From Ailurus styani (Eukaryota; Chordata; Mammalia; Carnivora; Ailuridae), in the NCBI GenBank assembly GCA_002007465.1, contig LNAC01000032.1:6788889-6852888 (forward strand): a stretch of 64,000 nucleotides of DNA, written 5' to 3'. How positions within the stretch are numbered: position 1 is the stretch's first letter; each line of letters begins with the position of its first letter. Shown here piece by piece: positions 12,939 through 25,955 of the stretch. The notes below the pieces were generated by a model. The model worked only from the letters and a program-made list of their open reading frames with translations, ran no database searches and had not been told where the DNA came from. A program made the position numbers and the translations under genes.

Positions 12939-13230
12939 CTCATTTTTAATTTTAAAACTAAACTTTATACCTGCTGATTTAGTAAAAGTTCCATCTATTT
13001 TGTCCAATTTATTAGTAAAATGATTATATGGGCATTGACTGGTTTAGGGATTATTTGTTCCTCTCATTTAATACCAAACTGATATTCTTCAGTATGCATC
13101 ACTCTAAATAGTTATCACTATTAGTACTGTAGGTTACTAGTACCTTACTAAAAATCCGGCAAACATTTTAATTTCTATTTGAATTTCATGTGAGACAAAG
13201 TAAGTGTTTTATTGAAAGTCATATGCATGA

Positions 13231-13430
13231 TCAAGGCACCTGGGTGACTCAGTTAAGCATCCAGCTCTTGGTTTCAGCTCAAGTCAGGTTCTGTGCTCAG
13301 GGGGTGGGGGGTGGGGGGGGTGTCTGCTTGGGATTGCTCTCTCTTCTTCTGCACCCCCCCGTAACCCGCCCCCTGCCAACACACGCTCACATGCACACTC
13401 TCCCAAATCTTAAAAAAAAAAAAGGAAAAA
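13231..13430 (+). mobile_element. CAN-SINE, old, with G- and C-rich expansions
   Basis: Sense element with diverged head and a GGGGTGGGGGGTG-type run near 13300-13321; imperfect TSD GAAAGTCATATGCATGA / GAAAGTCATGTGTATGG. Confidence 0.85.
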
Positions 13431-14719
13431 GAAAGTCATGTGTATGGTATATTTGTTTTATTATTTTAAATGTTTATTCCTTTAATTTAGACCATGAACG
13501 TTAAGATGTTTTCTTTTCCTTCTGAAATGCTTAGTTTCTCCTAGTTGTTTTATCTCTGGACTGCTATAGTATGTTACTGCATCTGTTACATAACATTTCT
13601 ACTAACATCCAGCATCTTTAGTAAGTTTATACTTTAAAAAAAAAATGCTTCATCCGCCTTTAGAAAGCTGATTGGGTGTTAAGACCAAATATTCCTCTTG
13701 TATCATCATTTGCTCCCTCATCTTAGTCTAGCTTCCCCTACTCTTACATGAATAGAAATTTGGTTATACAGAGCTGTTTGCTTTAGTTTTTTTTTTTTGC
13801 CATTAACAATTTTTGATATTTAACAGCCCTTCTAGTTCTACTTCAAATAAAATATTTTGCATTTTGTACATGGGACCACAGAAATAATGTATTGGCATTC
13901 TCCCTTATCCAGTAGACTTTGGCATTCTCAGGGTACTTGGAAGTGAGAAAAAAAAAAAAAGCAGGGAAAATAGGTTTTGTAAGCTTTATTCTGCAGCAAA
14001 AATATTGATCTGTTCTTGAGGAATTAAGTGTTTCACAAACGTGAGTTCTCCATGTGACTAAAGCTTCAATTATTCATCATGGACAGTAAGTCAGTGCAGT
14101 TTGAAGGTCCTTGTCATTACTGGTGAGCTGGTAAATGTTTAACAACTAGCTCACCAGCAGGGGAGGGTTGGGGGGGTAGAGGCTTTAATCATGGTGTTTG
14201 CAAATTTTGGGGGGTGAATACTCCCACTGTGGCTCATTTTAAGCTACCACAGGACATCACAGAACACAGAACTAGAAGGAAATGTATAATTATCAAGCTA
14301 TAATATGGTATTTCTACAATATGGGTATAATAAACCACCCACAAAAACATGGAAAATAGTAAAAATGAGGAAGTGAATTTTGAGTATTAATCTTATATAT
14401 TGGATTTTAACATAATTATCAGCTTATAAAACTAATTTTTAATAACAGCTGTGTTTAACAGCCTGTAAAATTTCTAAAAATTTTCAAATTGGCACTCATG
14501 AGGCAGCATAAGCCAGCTCTGGCATACTACTGCCTGAACATTTAGTTTTGGAAGTGACTTAGGCACTAGCCAATGAGTTGAATCCTTCATGCCTTTTTCA
14601 TATTCCTCCGTGTATATGTTTCCTTTTGGCTTTACTTTTTAAAAATCTTCTAAGGCTGCTGTAAATGTTCCATTTGTGTCACCTGTAAACAAATACAAAC
14701 AAAAGGAACTCAATAAACA

Positions 14720-15720
14720 ATGAGAAAAATATAGAGACCTTTCTTCAAGGAAGAAATATAGATGGCAAAGCAGTAATGAAAACATGTTGAACATCTTTAG
14801 TAACTAGGTAAATGCAAATTAAAATGACAATGCGATATACCACTACATACCTATTAGAATGGCTGATTGAAAAGACTAGTCATAACAAGTCAGGAGAAAC
14901 TGAAATTCTCACACACAGCGGGGGAGAATGTAAAGTGGTACAACCACTCAGAAAACAGCTTGGCAGTTAAACATACACGTATCAAATGCCAGCTCTTCCA
15001 CTCCTAGCTATTTATCTAAAAGAAATAAAAACCTATGTCCATACAAACACCTGTAGAAGAATATTTGTTATAGGAGTGCTGGGTGGCTCAGTCAGCTGGG
15101 CATCTACCTTCGGCTCAGGTTATGATCCCCGGGTCCTGGGATTGAGCCCCATGTCGGGCTCCCTGCTCAGTTGAGGCCTGCTTCTCCCTCTCCCTCTGCT
15201 GCTCCCACTGCCTGTGCTCTCTCACTCTCTGTCAAATAAATAAATAGGGTCTAAAAAAAAAAAAAAGGATATTTGTTATAGACAAAAACTGGAAACAAAC
15301 AATGTCCACTGATGGATAAATGGATATGGAAATTGTGGCATACCCATACAAAGACTACTACTCAACAATAAAAGTAATGAACTATTGAGTGACACAACAC
15401 AGGTAAATCTCAAAATAATTACGCTGAGTAAGAAAAAGTCACAAAGGGCATACTGTTTGATTCTATTTAAAATTGTAGAGAATGCAAACTAGTCTGTAGG
15501 ACAGAAAATGGATCAATGGCTTCCTGTGGATACAGGGAGAGGGGTTGGCAAAACAAAAGGATTTACAAAGGAGTACACAGATACTTGTAGTGATGCATAT
15601 GTTGATCATCTTGATTTTAGTGATTGTTTCATGGGTATATACATATGTCAAATTACCGATTGTACACTTGAAATAAATGTCATGTATATCAATTATACTT
15701 CCATAGAGCTATAAAAAAAT
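14720..15720 (+). mobile_element. Old L1 3' fragment split by a SINE
   Basis: Sense-oriented L1 3' sequence, with phrases such as 'gatggataaatggatatgg' and the 3' end motif 'gtacacttgaaataaatg'. A CAN-SINE at 15074-15268 interrupts it between two copies of ATATTTGTTATAG. Confidence 0.7.
15074..15268 (+). mobile_element. CAN-SINE inside an old L1
   Basis: Sense element between perfect ATATTTGTTATAG repeats (15061-15073 and 15269-15281). Confidence 0.95.
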
Positions 15721-17130
15721 TTAAAACTGTGGTCTGACCAATGAAAATGTGGAAAAAGTAACTGCTTTGTTTAGACCACATATTTCCATCTTTCAGAGTA
15801 AAACTGTATAGGTTCTTTGGGCAGTCCTAAGCACATTGCTGAGACATCAAGCAATTATACTGAGATGTCAAGCAACTGAAATTCTCATGTCTTTATCATA
15901 TGTCTGCTGTTAGGCCAGATTCTTTTCATCTGAGTGCCCATCTTTACACTTACCTCTAATATATTTCCTATTATTTGTTCCTCACATGACTGTTATAACG
16001 AGGCTTTGGTATTAATATTTGACCACTGGTTTTTCAGATTCTGTTCAATGAATACTAGGGATACTCAGAGAACCATCTGAGGTATCCTGAGTGGGTATGG
16101 GATTGGAGACAGAGGGAAAGTGATTAAGATTCTGAATGGGCAAGGCTTCGGCCTCCAACTCAGGCAGCTTGCTTTATAGACTTGAGGACTCTTAGGAAAG
16201 AAGTGTGAAAATCAGATCTAAATTTTCCACAAGCCTCGCCCAGAGGCTAATGCATAGTAGTTGCTCAATAAGTAACTGAATGAATCTTGATGAAATTTAA
16301 AATGCCGCTCTCACTTCTTTCTATACTCTTATATGACACATAAACTTTTATTCTGCCATTTGAGTTTCTTGAGATGGGAGTATTAATTTTTGAAAAGAGC
16401 TGTTGATCTTATTCTACAAAAGATAACAATTGCAAAGATGGAAAAATAGGAGGATCCTGAGCTCACATCCCCCAAGGGACACACCAAGGCTGCAACTACA
16501 TTTAATGCAAGTCACTCTGAAAATAACCTGAAGACTAGCAGAACAGCTTTTCCACAGCTAGAAATATAAAGAAAAAGCCACATTCAGAAGGGTAGAAGGG
16601 TAGTAGAGACTCGGCCAGGAAGCAAACCCCTGGCACATCAACCCACAAGCAGGATGGATATCACAGGAATGGAGGTCGTCTTTAAGGAGTGAGGGGAATC
16701 AAGCCCCACATCAGGCACCTCTGGCTCTGGGGACCTGCATAAAAAACAAATAAACCCCCATAAAAATTGCCTCTGAAAATCAGCATGGTTACCTTAATGC
16801 CAAGAGAGCCAGAAGGCTATAAGAAACCAAGACCACTCAAAGGGTCAGAGCACTATATCACTTGGTCTCAGATCCAACATACAGGCAGCAGTTTGAAAAG
16901 CACCTGGGTTATACATGAAGGAAACTTATTAATTTTAGGGTATGTGCTTAAGGGTCAGAGAAATGCTGGTGGGTACTATTTCTCCTGCCTTCTTTAGCTT
17001 AGCTGGCAAGATGCTTGTGGAAGCCAGTTCTGACACTCTCCATCTGTCCTGATAATACCACTTGCCCTACACCAGCATTCCCCTGTAGACCGGTCTAGCC
17101 CAATCAGCACCACACCTGGCAAACATCGTA

Positions 17131-17222
17131 TTTTGTTTTGTTTTGATGATTTTATTGGAGTAATCTCTACACCCAAGATCAAGAGTCACATGCTCTACTG
17201 ACTGAGCCAGCCAGGTGGCCCA
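17131..17222 (-). mobile_element. Short tRNA-Lys-type SINE
   Basis: The tRNA-related segment only, ending gccagccaggtggccca, lying within the 5' part of the L1. Confidence 0.75.
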
Positions 17223-18770
17223 GCAGCCTCAATTTTGATCAGTGTCTCCCCAAAGCAACTTTCATCCTGTCACACGTGGTGGGCAGCCCCAGCCCAGGCC
17301 AGTGTACCTCCAGAACAATTCTTGCCCCAGGGAGGGAGCGTACCAACCTCACCCACCAGCATGCCCACAGTTTAGCCACAGTTGTGGCTAAAACTCTTAG
17401 CCAGCTATACTGGGAGCTAACCCCATCCACCAGCACACCCACTATAACCCGATCTCTTAGGTAGCTGCACAGGGGTCCAGCCCTGCCCACCAGTATGCCC
17501 ACAGTAGTCGTGGCTCATCACTGCAGCCAGCTAGGCTGGAGGGCAGATCTGCCCACAACAGGAAGGTGCATGCAGGCAGACAGGGGATATCATTGGAAGT
17601 ACCTGGTTCTGGTGACACAGAGGACTCTGTTGCTGGGCCCCATGGGACACCTTCTACATAAGGCCATTTCTTTCAACATCAGGAGACATAGCTGACCTAC
17701 TTAATATACAAAAACAACATAGAGTCAGACAAAATCAGGAGACAGAAGAATATATTCCAAACAAAAGAACAAGACAAAACCTCAGGAAGAAAATGACGAC
17801 AGACATAAGGAATCTATCTGATAAAGAGTACAAGGTAATGGTCATTAAGATGTTAACCAGATTTGATAGAAGCATACAAGCTCAGTGAGAACTTCAACAA
17901 AGAGATAGAAAATATAAAAAAGAATCAAAGCTGAAGAATAAAATAGCTGAAATGAAAAATACACTAGAGAGAATCAACAGCAGATTAAAGGATGCAGCAG
18001 AATAGAGCAGTGATCTGGAAGATAGGGTAATGGAAAGCAGCTAAGCCAAACATAAAAACAAATTAAAAAAATTAATAAGGATAGGTTAAGAGACTTCTGG
18101 GACAACATCAAGCATACTAACATTCATATTATAGGGATCCCAGAAGGAGAAGAGAAAAGGGCAGAAAACTTACTTAAGAAAATAGCTGAAAACCTCCCTA
18201 AATTTAAAAGGATGAAGACAGACATCATGGTCTAGGCTACACAGAGAGCCCCAAATAAGTGAGCGCAAGGCAGTCCACACCAAGATATATAATAATTGAA
18301 ATGTCCAAAATTAAAGATAAAGAGAGAGACTAAAAAGCAGCAAGAGAAGAGCAAATAGTTAAATACAAGGGAAACCCCATAAGGCTATCACCTAAATTTG
18401 TCAGCAAAAAGTTTATAAGCCAGAAGGGAGTGGCATGATATATTCAAAGTGCTCAAAGGAAAAAATCTACAACCAAGAATACCGGGCAAGGTTATCATTC
18501 AGAATTGAAGGAGAGATAAAAGAGTTTCCCAGATAAACAAAAGTTAAAGTTCAGCACCACTAAACCAGCCTTACAAGAAATATTAAAGGGAATTCCATAA
18601 GCAAAAATGGAAAGGCCATAACTAGAAGAAAACTGTAAAAGGAAAAAACTCCACTTGTAAAAGCAAACGCATAGTAAAGGTAGTAGATTAATTACTTATA
18701 AAGAAAGAGCTGGTTATTTGAAAAATAAAACTGATAAGCCTTTAACCACATTTATCAAGAAAAAAAGAAT

Positions 18771-18940
18771 TGAGCTTGGATGGCTCAGTTGGTTAAGTGT
18801 CCAACTCTTGACTTTACCTCAGGTCGTGATCTCAGGATTGTGAGATTGAGCTCCACATCGGACTCTGTGCTGGGTATGGAGCCTGCTTAAGATTCACTCT
18901 CTCCCTTTCCCTCTGCCCTTCCCCCTCCTTCTAAAAAAAT
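18771..18940 (+). mobile_element. CAN-SINE inside L1
   Basis: Sense element with truncated head ('gcttggatggctcagttgg') and short A tail, interrupting L1 ORF2. Confidence 0.85.
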
Positions 18941-19223
18941 AATATCAGAAACAAAGGAGGAGATGTTACAACTGACACCACAGAAATACAAAGGATTATG
19001 AGACTATGGTGAAAAACTATATGCCAACAAATTGGACAACCTAGAAGAAACAAATTCCTAGAAACATACACTCTGGAGACTGAATGAGGAAGAACTAGAT
19101 CTGAAGAGACCGATTACTAGTAACAAAATGGAATCTGTAATAAAAAAACTCCCCAACAAACAAAAGTACAGAACCAGACAGCTTCATAGGTGAATTCTAC
19201 CAAATGTGTAAAGAACTGATACC

Positions 19224-19420
19224 AGGGTGCCTGGGTGGCTCAGTGGGTTGAGCCTCTGCCTTCAGCTTGGGTCATGATATCAGGGTCCTGGGATCGAAAC
19301 CCGCATCGGGCTCTCTGCTCAGCGGGGAGCCTGCTTCCCCCTCTCCCTCTGCCTGCCTCTCTGCCTACTTGTGATCTCTCTCTCTGTCAAATAAATAAAT
19401 AAAATCTTAAAAAAAAAAAA
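19224..19420 (+). mobile_element. CAN-SINE inside L1 ORF2
   Basis: Full sense element between perfect AAGAACTGATACC repeats (19211-19223 and 19421-19433). Confidence 0.95.
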
Positions 19421-20061
19421 AAGAACTGATACCTAGCCTTCTCTAACTATTCCAAAAAATAGATGAGGAAGGAATGCTTCCAAATTTATTCTGTGAAGCC
19501 ACGATTATCCTGATATCAAAACCAAAGACACTACAGAAAAAGATAATTACAGAGCAATATCCTTGATGAACATAGATGCAGAAATCCTCAACAAAATTCA
19601 GCAAACCAAATTCAACAATATGTTAAAAGGATCATTCACCACAATCAAATGGGATTTATTTTGGGGATGCAAGGATGGTTCAACATCTTCAAATAAACCA
19701 ACATGATACATCACATTAACAAAATGAAGGATAAAAATTTTAGAGGATCACCTCTAAAAATACAGAAAAAGCCCTGGACAAAACTCAACATCTGTTCATT
19801 ATAAAACCTCTCCACAAAGTGGGTTTAGGAAGAATGTACTTCAACATAATAAAGGCCATTTAGGACAAATCCACAGCTAACATCATACTCAGTAGTGAAA
19901 AGCTAGCTAAAAGCATTCCTCTAAAATCGGGAACAAGACAAGGATGTCCACTCTCACCACATTTATTCAACACAGTACCAGAAGTCTTAGCCACAGCAAT
20001 CAGACAAGAAAAAGAAATAACAGGCATCCCAAGTGGTAAGGAAGAAGTAAAACTTTCACTA

Positions 20062-20073
20062 TTTGCAGATGAC
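20062..20073 (+). pseudogene. L1 ORF2 reverse-transcriptase FADD motif (dead copy)
   Basis: The catalytic Phe-Ala-Asp-Asp motif of the L1 reverse transcriptase is readable here. Downstream pieces at 20384-20572, 20599-20811 and 20766-21092 match later ORF2 parts in different frames. The copy cannot make an enzyme. Confidence 0.8.
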
Positions 20074-21845
20074 ATGATAGCATATATGAGAATCCCTAAA
20101 GACTCCACAAAAAACTATTAAAATGAATGGATTCAGTAAATTTGCTAAATACAGAACCAATTTACAGAAATCTGTGTTTCTATACACTAAGAACAAACTA
20201 CAAGAAAGACAAATTAAGAAAACAACCTCACTGACAACTGCATCAAAAAACAATTACCTAAATGTAACCAAGGAGATGAAAGAACTGTACTGTACAGACT
20301 GTAAGACATCAATGAAAGAAATTGGAGAAGATGCAAATGAAAGATGTTCTGTGGTCATGGATTGGAAGACTTAATATTGTTAAATGTCCATACTACCCAA
20401 AGCAACCTACAGATTCAATGCAATCCCTATCAAAGTGCCAACAGTACTTTTAACAGAACTAGAACAAATAATTCTTAAATTTGAGTGTAATGACAAAAGA
20501 CCTCAAATAGCAAAAGCAATCTTGAGAAAGAACAAAGCTGGGGGAATGACAATCTCAGATTTCAAACTGTAATATCAAGATATAATAATCAAAACAGTAT
20601 GGTACTGGCACAAAAACATACACAGAAATCAATAGAGCAGATCAGAGAGCCTAGAAATAAATTCACAATTATATGGTCAATTATCTACACCAAAGAAGGG
20701 AAGAATATACACTGGGGAAAATACAGTCTCTTCAATAAATGGTGTTGGGAAAACTGGATAGCTAAATGCCAAAGAATGCAACTGAATCACTTTCTTATAC
20801 TATACAAATAAATGCAAAATGGATTAAAGACCTAAATGTAAGAGCTGAAATCACAAAACTCCTAAAAGAAACCATAGGCAGTAAACTCTTGGACTTAAAC
20901 AATATTTTTCTGGATACTTATCCTCAGGCAAGGATAACAAAAGCAAAAATAAGCAATTTGTACAACATCAAACTAAAAAGCTTTTGTACAGCAAAGGAAA
21001 CCACCAATACAACAAAAAGGCAACCTATAGAATGGGAGAAGACATTTATAAATGACATATCTGCTAAGGGGCTAATATCCAAAATATATTAAAAAACTCA
21101 TACAGCTTAACACCAGAATAACAATACTAACAATGATAATAATAATACAATTTAAAAATAGATAACCTGAATAGACATTTTTCCAAAGAGACATACAGAT
21201 GGCCAACAGTCACATCAATAATCACCAGGGAAATGCAAATCGAAACCACAATGAGCTATCACTTCATAGTGGTCAGAATGGCTAGTATCAAAAGATAAGA
21301 AATAATAAGCTTTGACAAAGATGTGAAAAAAAGGTACCCTCATGCTTTCTCAGTAGGAATGTAAACTGGTGCAACAACTATGAAAAACAGTATGGAGATT
21401 TCTCTAAAAATTAAAAATAGAAATACCATATGACCCAGTAATTCCACTTTTGGGTATTTACCCAAGAAAATGAAAACACTAACTTGAAAAGATTGTACAA
21501 CCCTATGTTTATTGTAGCATTATATACAGTAGCCAAGATATGGAAGCAACCTGAGTGTTCATCAACAGATGCATAGATAAAGCACTCCTTTCAATTAATT
21601 AAATTGAAAAACAGAGTATTAATGGTCAACTTCCTACCTCTTCCTACTTAAAAGTATCTTCATTTTTACCCACTCTAATCTTCTTCCCTCTAGTGTCTGA
21701 TGTTTCCCCATTGTTCAAAATCAAATACTCAAATTTTGACCTACAGTCACATCTTGTGAAGAAAATGACTCCATCTATTCATCTCTGTTCTGTATTTCAT
21801 CTCTCATGATTTCCTCTAGACCAAATACTCAAATCTCTCCCATTC

Positions 21846-21848
21846 TAA

Positions 21849-21881
<33 letters not shown>

Positions 21882-21891
21882 AACAAAAAAC
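21846..21891. repeat. (AAAAC)n simple repeat
   Basis: A-rich run with regularly placed C bases, possibly the remnant tail of a retroposon. Confidence 0.85.
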
Positions 21892-22212
21892 TCTCCTTTG
21901 ACCCTGGTTACTCTAATTCCCTATTTTCTAACTCCCTATCATGACCAAGCTCTGCATTTTTTCACTTTCCATTCACTCCCTAATGTGCTTAAATTTAAAT
22001 TCTGTCAACACCTTCTCAATAAAATTCTGAGTCATCAGTGACAAAATTTAATTGACAAGTTTCTAATCCTTTGTATATTTAACTTTCTATACCATTTCAC
22101 ACTTGATATTTTGAGTAGGCAGTCAAATATATTTTGAATGAATAAAATGAGAATTAATGGAAGGAAGGGGAAAAGTTGCTCTTAAACTCAAGAGTACCCA
22201 AGGAATAATAAA

Positions 22213-22945
22213 CAGCTGTAGTAGAATAATGTCTCCTGGGCGCCTGGGTGGCTCAGTGGGTTAAATCCCCTGCCTTCAGCTCAGGTCATGATTTCAGGGT
22301 CCTGGGATCGAGGCCCAAATCGGGCTCTCTGCTCAGCAGGGAGCCTGCTTCCTCCTCTCTCTCTGCCTGCCTGTCTGCCTACTTGTAATCTCTCTCTCTC
22401 TCTCTGTGTCAAATAAATAAATAAAATCTTTAAAAAAAAAAAAAAAAGGACTAATGTCTCCCCCGATCTTCCATCCCCACCGAAGACATCCCACATCCCA
22501 GTCCCCGGAACCTATGAATACGTTATATTACATAGCAAGGGGGAATTAAGGTTGTGGATGGAATTAAGGCAGCTAATCATCTGGCCTTCACGTGGGTAGA
22601 TTTTTCTGGATTATCCATAAAGGCCCAATATAATCACAAAGTTCCTTATAAATGAAAGGAGGCAAGCAAGTGTGTCAGAGTGATGTGATGTGAGAAAGAC
22701 TCAACCATCCATTTCTGGCTTTGAAGATGAAAGGGGATCATGAGCCATGGCACTAGCACCTCTAAAAGCTGGAAAGGGCAAGAAATAAGATTCTGCCCCA
22801 GAACCTCCAGAAAGGAACCCATCTTAATGCCTTGATTTTGGACCACTAGGACCCATTTCAGACTTCTGACCTCCAAATATCTAAGATAACTGTTGTTTTA
22901 AGTCACTGAATTTACACTAATTTGTTACATCAAGTGTATTACAAT
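22213..22945 (+). mobile_element. MLT1-type LTR (ERVL-MaLR) with nested SINE
   Basis: The LTR begins around 'gaataatgtctcc', resumes after a SINE and ends near 'gttgttttaagtcactgaat'. Internal phrases, 'ccttgattttggaccactag' and 'cttctgacctcca', match the usual MLT1 end. It is an old non-coding LTR. Confidence 0.65.
22237..22449 (+). mobile_element. CAN-SINE inside MLT1 LTR
   Basis: Full sense element between TAATGTCTCC-containing repeats that belong to the LTR start. Confidence 0.93.
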
Positions 22946-23846
22946 AACCATTTCTAGTTCTCCTTTAAAGTACAGTTGAATCTTGTGGGGTTTTTTTCTA
23001 TTGAGTCTGATCTGTTGAATGGAGGCTTGTAAATGATAAGGAAACCAGGATCAAATCAGAGTTCTTTAACTATATTACGGCGACTACTCTCTTGCTGACC
23101 TTCATACTATCAGCAGCTAGCTTATAATCATATATAAATGCTAACATCCTACTACATGAAATTAAAACCCTTATGAAAACTTAACAGGGTACATACTTGC
23201 TTTAGGAACAAAAGTATAAGGAAAAAAAGAATTGTATTCTTCTTTTGTATTCTGTAAGATTGTATTCTTGCCTAGTTAGCAGGATAGAAAAGAAAGCTTG
23301 TTGCTTTCTGTTGGGAGCAACTGATAATGCTACGGGAAAGGAATGTGGGTGAACCAATCTGGCACTAAGAAAGAAAGGGGGATCCCAGAGCCAACGTAAA
23401 CCATACAGTGACACCTAAGGTAAAATATACAGATTAACTGGCCACCAAACTCCCAACTTTCTAAAGCTTTTGTCTGACCTCAGTCCAATTATTTCTGCTC
23501 TGCTTGAGTTCTTGCCCTAAGTTACAGGAAATAATAAATACCTGTTACTTGAAGGTAGGAGAATTTCTCGCTAACAAAACAGAAAGGTAGGATGCTTCAT
23601 TCTGATGGGCAGAGATCATTCCTGCTATATCAACTGCAAACTCTTAAGGAGTATTTTCTCACAGTAACATGAAACATACAGAGGTTGGATTTAGAGAATA
23701 GCCCTTTGTGGGCTTATCAGGAGACAGAATTACTTTCCTATTAGATACTATGTTCTTAGCTCCAGAACAGGAATGAACCTTAAAATGCACCTAAGCCCTT
23801 TCACTTTAGGATCAAGTTACTTATTGGTCCTGCCTGCCTAGCACTT

Positions 23847-24045
23847 TTTTTTTTTAATGTTATGTTAGTCACCATACAGTACATCATTAGTTTTTAATGT
23901 AGTGTTCCATGATTCATTGTTTGTGTGTAACACCCAGTGCTCCATGTAATACATTCCCTCTTTAATACCCATCACCAGGCTAACCCATCTCCTGCCCCAA
24001 AACCCTCAGTTTGTTTCCTGGAGGCCATAGTCTCTCATGGTTCTA
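23847..24045 (-). mobile_element. 5'-truncated carnivore L1 3' end
   Basis: It starts with a T run (the reversed A tail) followed by 'gttagtcaccatacagtaca' and 'acacccagtgctccatg', typical of the 3' UTR of the recent carnivore L1 family. It is about 200 bp long, a strongly truncated insert. Confidence 0.75.
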
Positions 24046-24725
24046 TGCCTAGCATTTCTTGACTCTACTCAGAGTCACAAAGCCAGATTCAACAAATATG
24101 ACTTTAAGTATGTGACGAAAGGATTTTTATAACCTCTATATCAGTGTTTCTCAAACTAGAATCTTTGAATTCTTTACCAGATTTTTTTCCCATTTTGTGA
24201 TTTCACTAATCTCTAATAATACAACCATAGTTCAAATCACCGTAATTGCCACTTATAACTAAATACTGCCATGTGACTCCAGAGCCTGTGTTTAGCTTTA
24301 TGATCTTGTTGGTACTGTGTAATAGCACTCTGTCTTAGGCAAATGAGAACAGAAACAGATAATAAACACTTCTTTTTGGCCGTGTGAAAGCCAAATGACA
24401 TCAGTGAAAGAATGAACAAAGGTCTCTTAAAGGTCTACAGTAGAGAAAATGGGTCATCACATATGGAACACAACAGTTAGTACAGACATGCCAAATTTAG
24501 AAGAACCTAAACTGTGGCAGTTCTGTATAAACATTTCAAGAGGCAATTTGTGAAAAGTAAGAAAACTTAAGTAGCACATAGATTACAGATATTAATTTTA
24601 TTAGTTTATATTTTTCTACATTTTATAAACTTTAGTTTCAATGTTCTTTAAGCTGTAACAGCATAAAAAGTTAATGTCACTTAATAGGTCTTAACCTATT
24701 TTTATTACAATGTTACAGCTTATTG

Positions 24726-24930
24726 CTTTTTTTTTTTTTAAGATTTTATGTATTTATTTGAGAGAGAGAGAGAGAAAGATCACAAGTAGGCAAAGAAGCA
24801 GGCAGAGGGAGTGGGGTAAGCAGGCTCCCTGCTGAGCAGAGAGCCCTATGTGGGGCTCTATCCCAGGACCCTGAGATCATTTCCTGAGCTAATGGCAGAG
24901 GCTTAACCCACTGAGCCACCCAGGCGCCCC
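24726..24930 (-). mobile_element. CAN-SINE
   Basis: Full reversed element between CAGCTTATTG-type repeats. Confidence 0.93.
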
Positions 24931-25049
24931 AGCTTATTGTTTTTTATATGTGATTTTATTATAATATTCTAATAAAAATAACTGGAGACTCAAAAAAATT
25001 TGTCTTAATGTAAACTCTACCCAGTAAATACACTAAATGTACTATGGAT

Positions 25050-25955
25050 CCTTAGTGCAAATACTGCAACTATTTCAGGTCTTTCTCACATTCCTATCTC
25101 ATCTAGATTACTTCAACATCCCAACTGTCTCTAGTCTCCACCGTAAACACACACTTCAGTTACATCTTCCACACTGCTATCATAGTTATCTTCTTGTGAT
25201 TAAAATCTGATCAAGGGGCGCTTGGATGGCTCAGTCGTTAATCGTCTGCCTTCAGCTCAGGTCATGATCCCAGGGACCTGGGATCGAGCCCCGCATTGGG
25301 CTACCTGCTCAGTGGGAAAGCCTGCTTCTCCCTCTCCCACTCCCCCTGCTAGTGTTCCCTCTCTTGCTGTCTCTCTGTCAAATAAATACATAAAATCTTA
25401 AAAATCATAATAATAAAATAAAATCTGATCAAGACTTTATGTTAAAATTCAATTCTCCCATCCCATACCCTTCAGAATAAAAACTGAACTCATTACCACA
25501 GCATGTTAAGGCCCTCAATATATCTAGCTTTGTCTTTCAACTGTTTTGTCTCTTCTCATTCATTCCTTCCTTGCCCTTCCCCACTCCCCAACTGCACCCA
25601 AAGTACTTGCCAAACCTGTAGTTTCCAAAACTTACCAGGTCAAGTTCTCTGAGCCTTTGCATTTTCCCCCTGCCTAGGAAGCTTCCTCCCCCCACCCTGA
25701 CCTATGCCTTTCTTTCATTTCTTTAAAGACAACTCTCTTCCATATAGAAACTTGCCCTGAGCACCCCCAGTTAAATTAAGTACCTTAATATTACGCTATG
25801 CATGTATCTATGTCATCATATTATGGTGACTGTCAGATCCTTAACGGTCTCCCCAATTAAAAGATTTTCTTAAAGGTGACATCTGGGTCTTTCATCTATG
25901 TATCTTCAGCATCTAGCTCAATGCCTTGCATATAATAGGCATTCGATATAATTTT
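25050..25955 (+). mobile_element. Ancient L2 LINE 3' region with a SINE inside
   Basis: It ends in the L2-type tail 'tgccttgcatataataggca' after 'cagcatctagctcaa'. The preceding pyrimidine-rich text resembles L2 3' coding and UTR sequence. It is split at 25216-25419 by a CAN-SINE. Confidence 0.6.
25216..25419 (+). mobile_element. CAN-SINE inside L2
   Basis: Sense element between perfect AAAATCTGATCAAG repeats. Confidence 0.94.

Larger units (their letters stand above)
16430..21600 (+). mobile_element. Degenerate near-full-length LINE-1
   Basis: A + strand L1 about 5 kb long. The 5' part (about 16430-17700) is GC-richer and includes three degenerate repeats of a 'CCCACCAGCATGCCCACAG'-like unit near 17351, 17425 and 17484. 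ORF1-like sequence follows to about 18.7 kb, then ORF2. ORF2 shows the reverse-transcriptase region with [12 protein letters not shown] residues near 19.93 kb and the FADD motif at 20062-20073. The frames are broken by stops and indels, so it is dead. Its 3' end stops near 21.6 kb without a clear UTR or A tail. CAN-SINEs sit inside it at 18.77 and 19.22 kb, with a short one at 17.13 kb. Confidence 0.85.

Noticed and set aside
17127..17222. tRNA-like sequences with A/B-box-like text (also 8781-8869, 11152-11262, 58937-59051).
   Set aside because: They are tRNA-Lys-derived SINE heads with tails and TSDs, with diverged stems; not tRNA genes.
20384..21092. Open frames with clear reverse-transcriptase-type text.
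   Set aside because: They are pieces of a dead L1 ORF2 in shifting frames, not a host gene.
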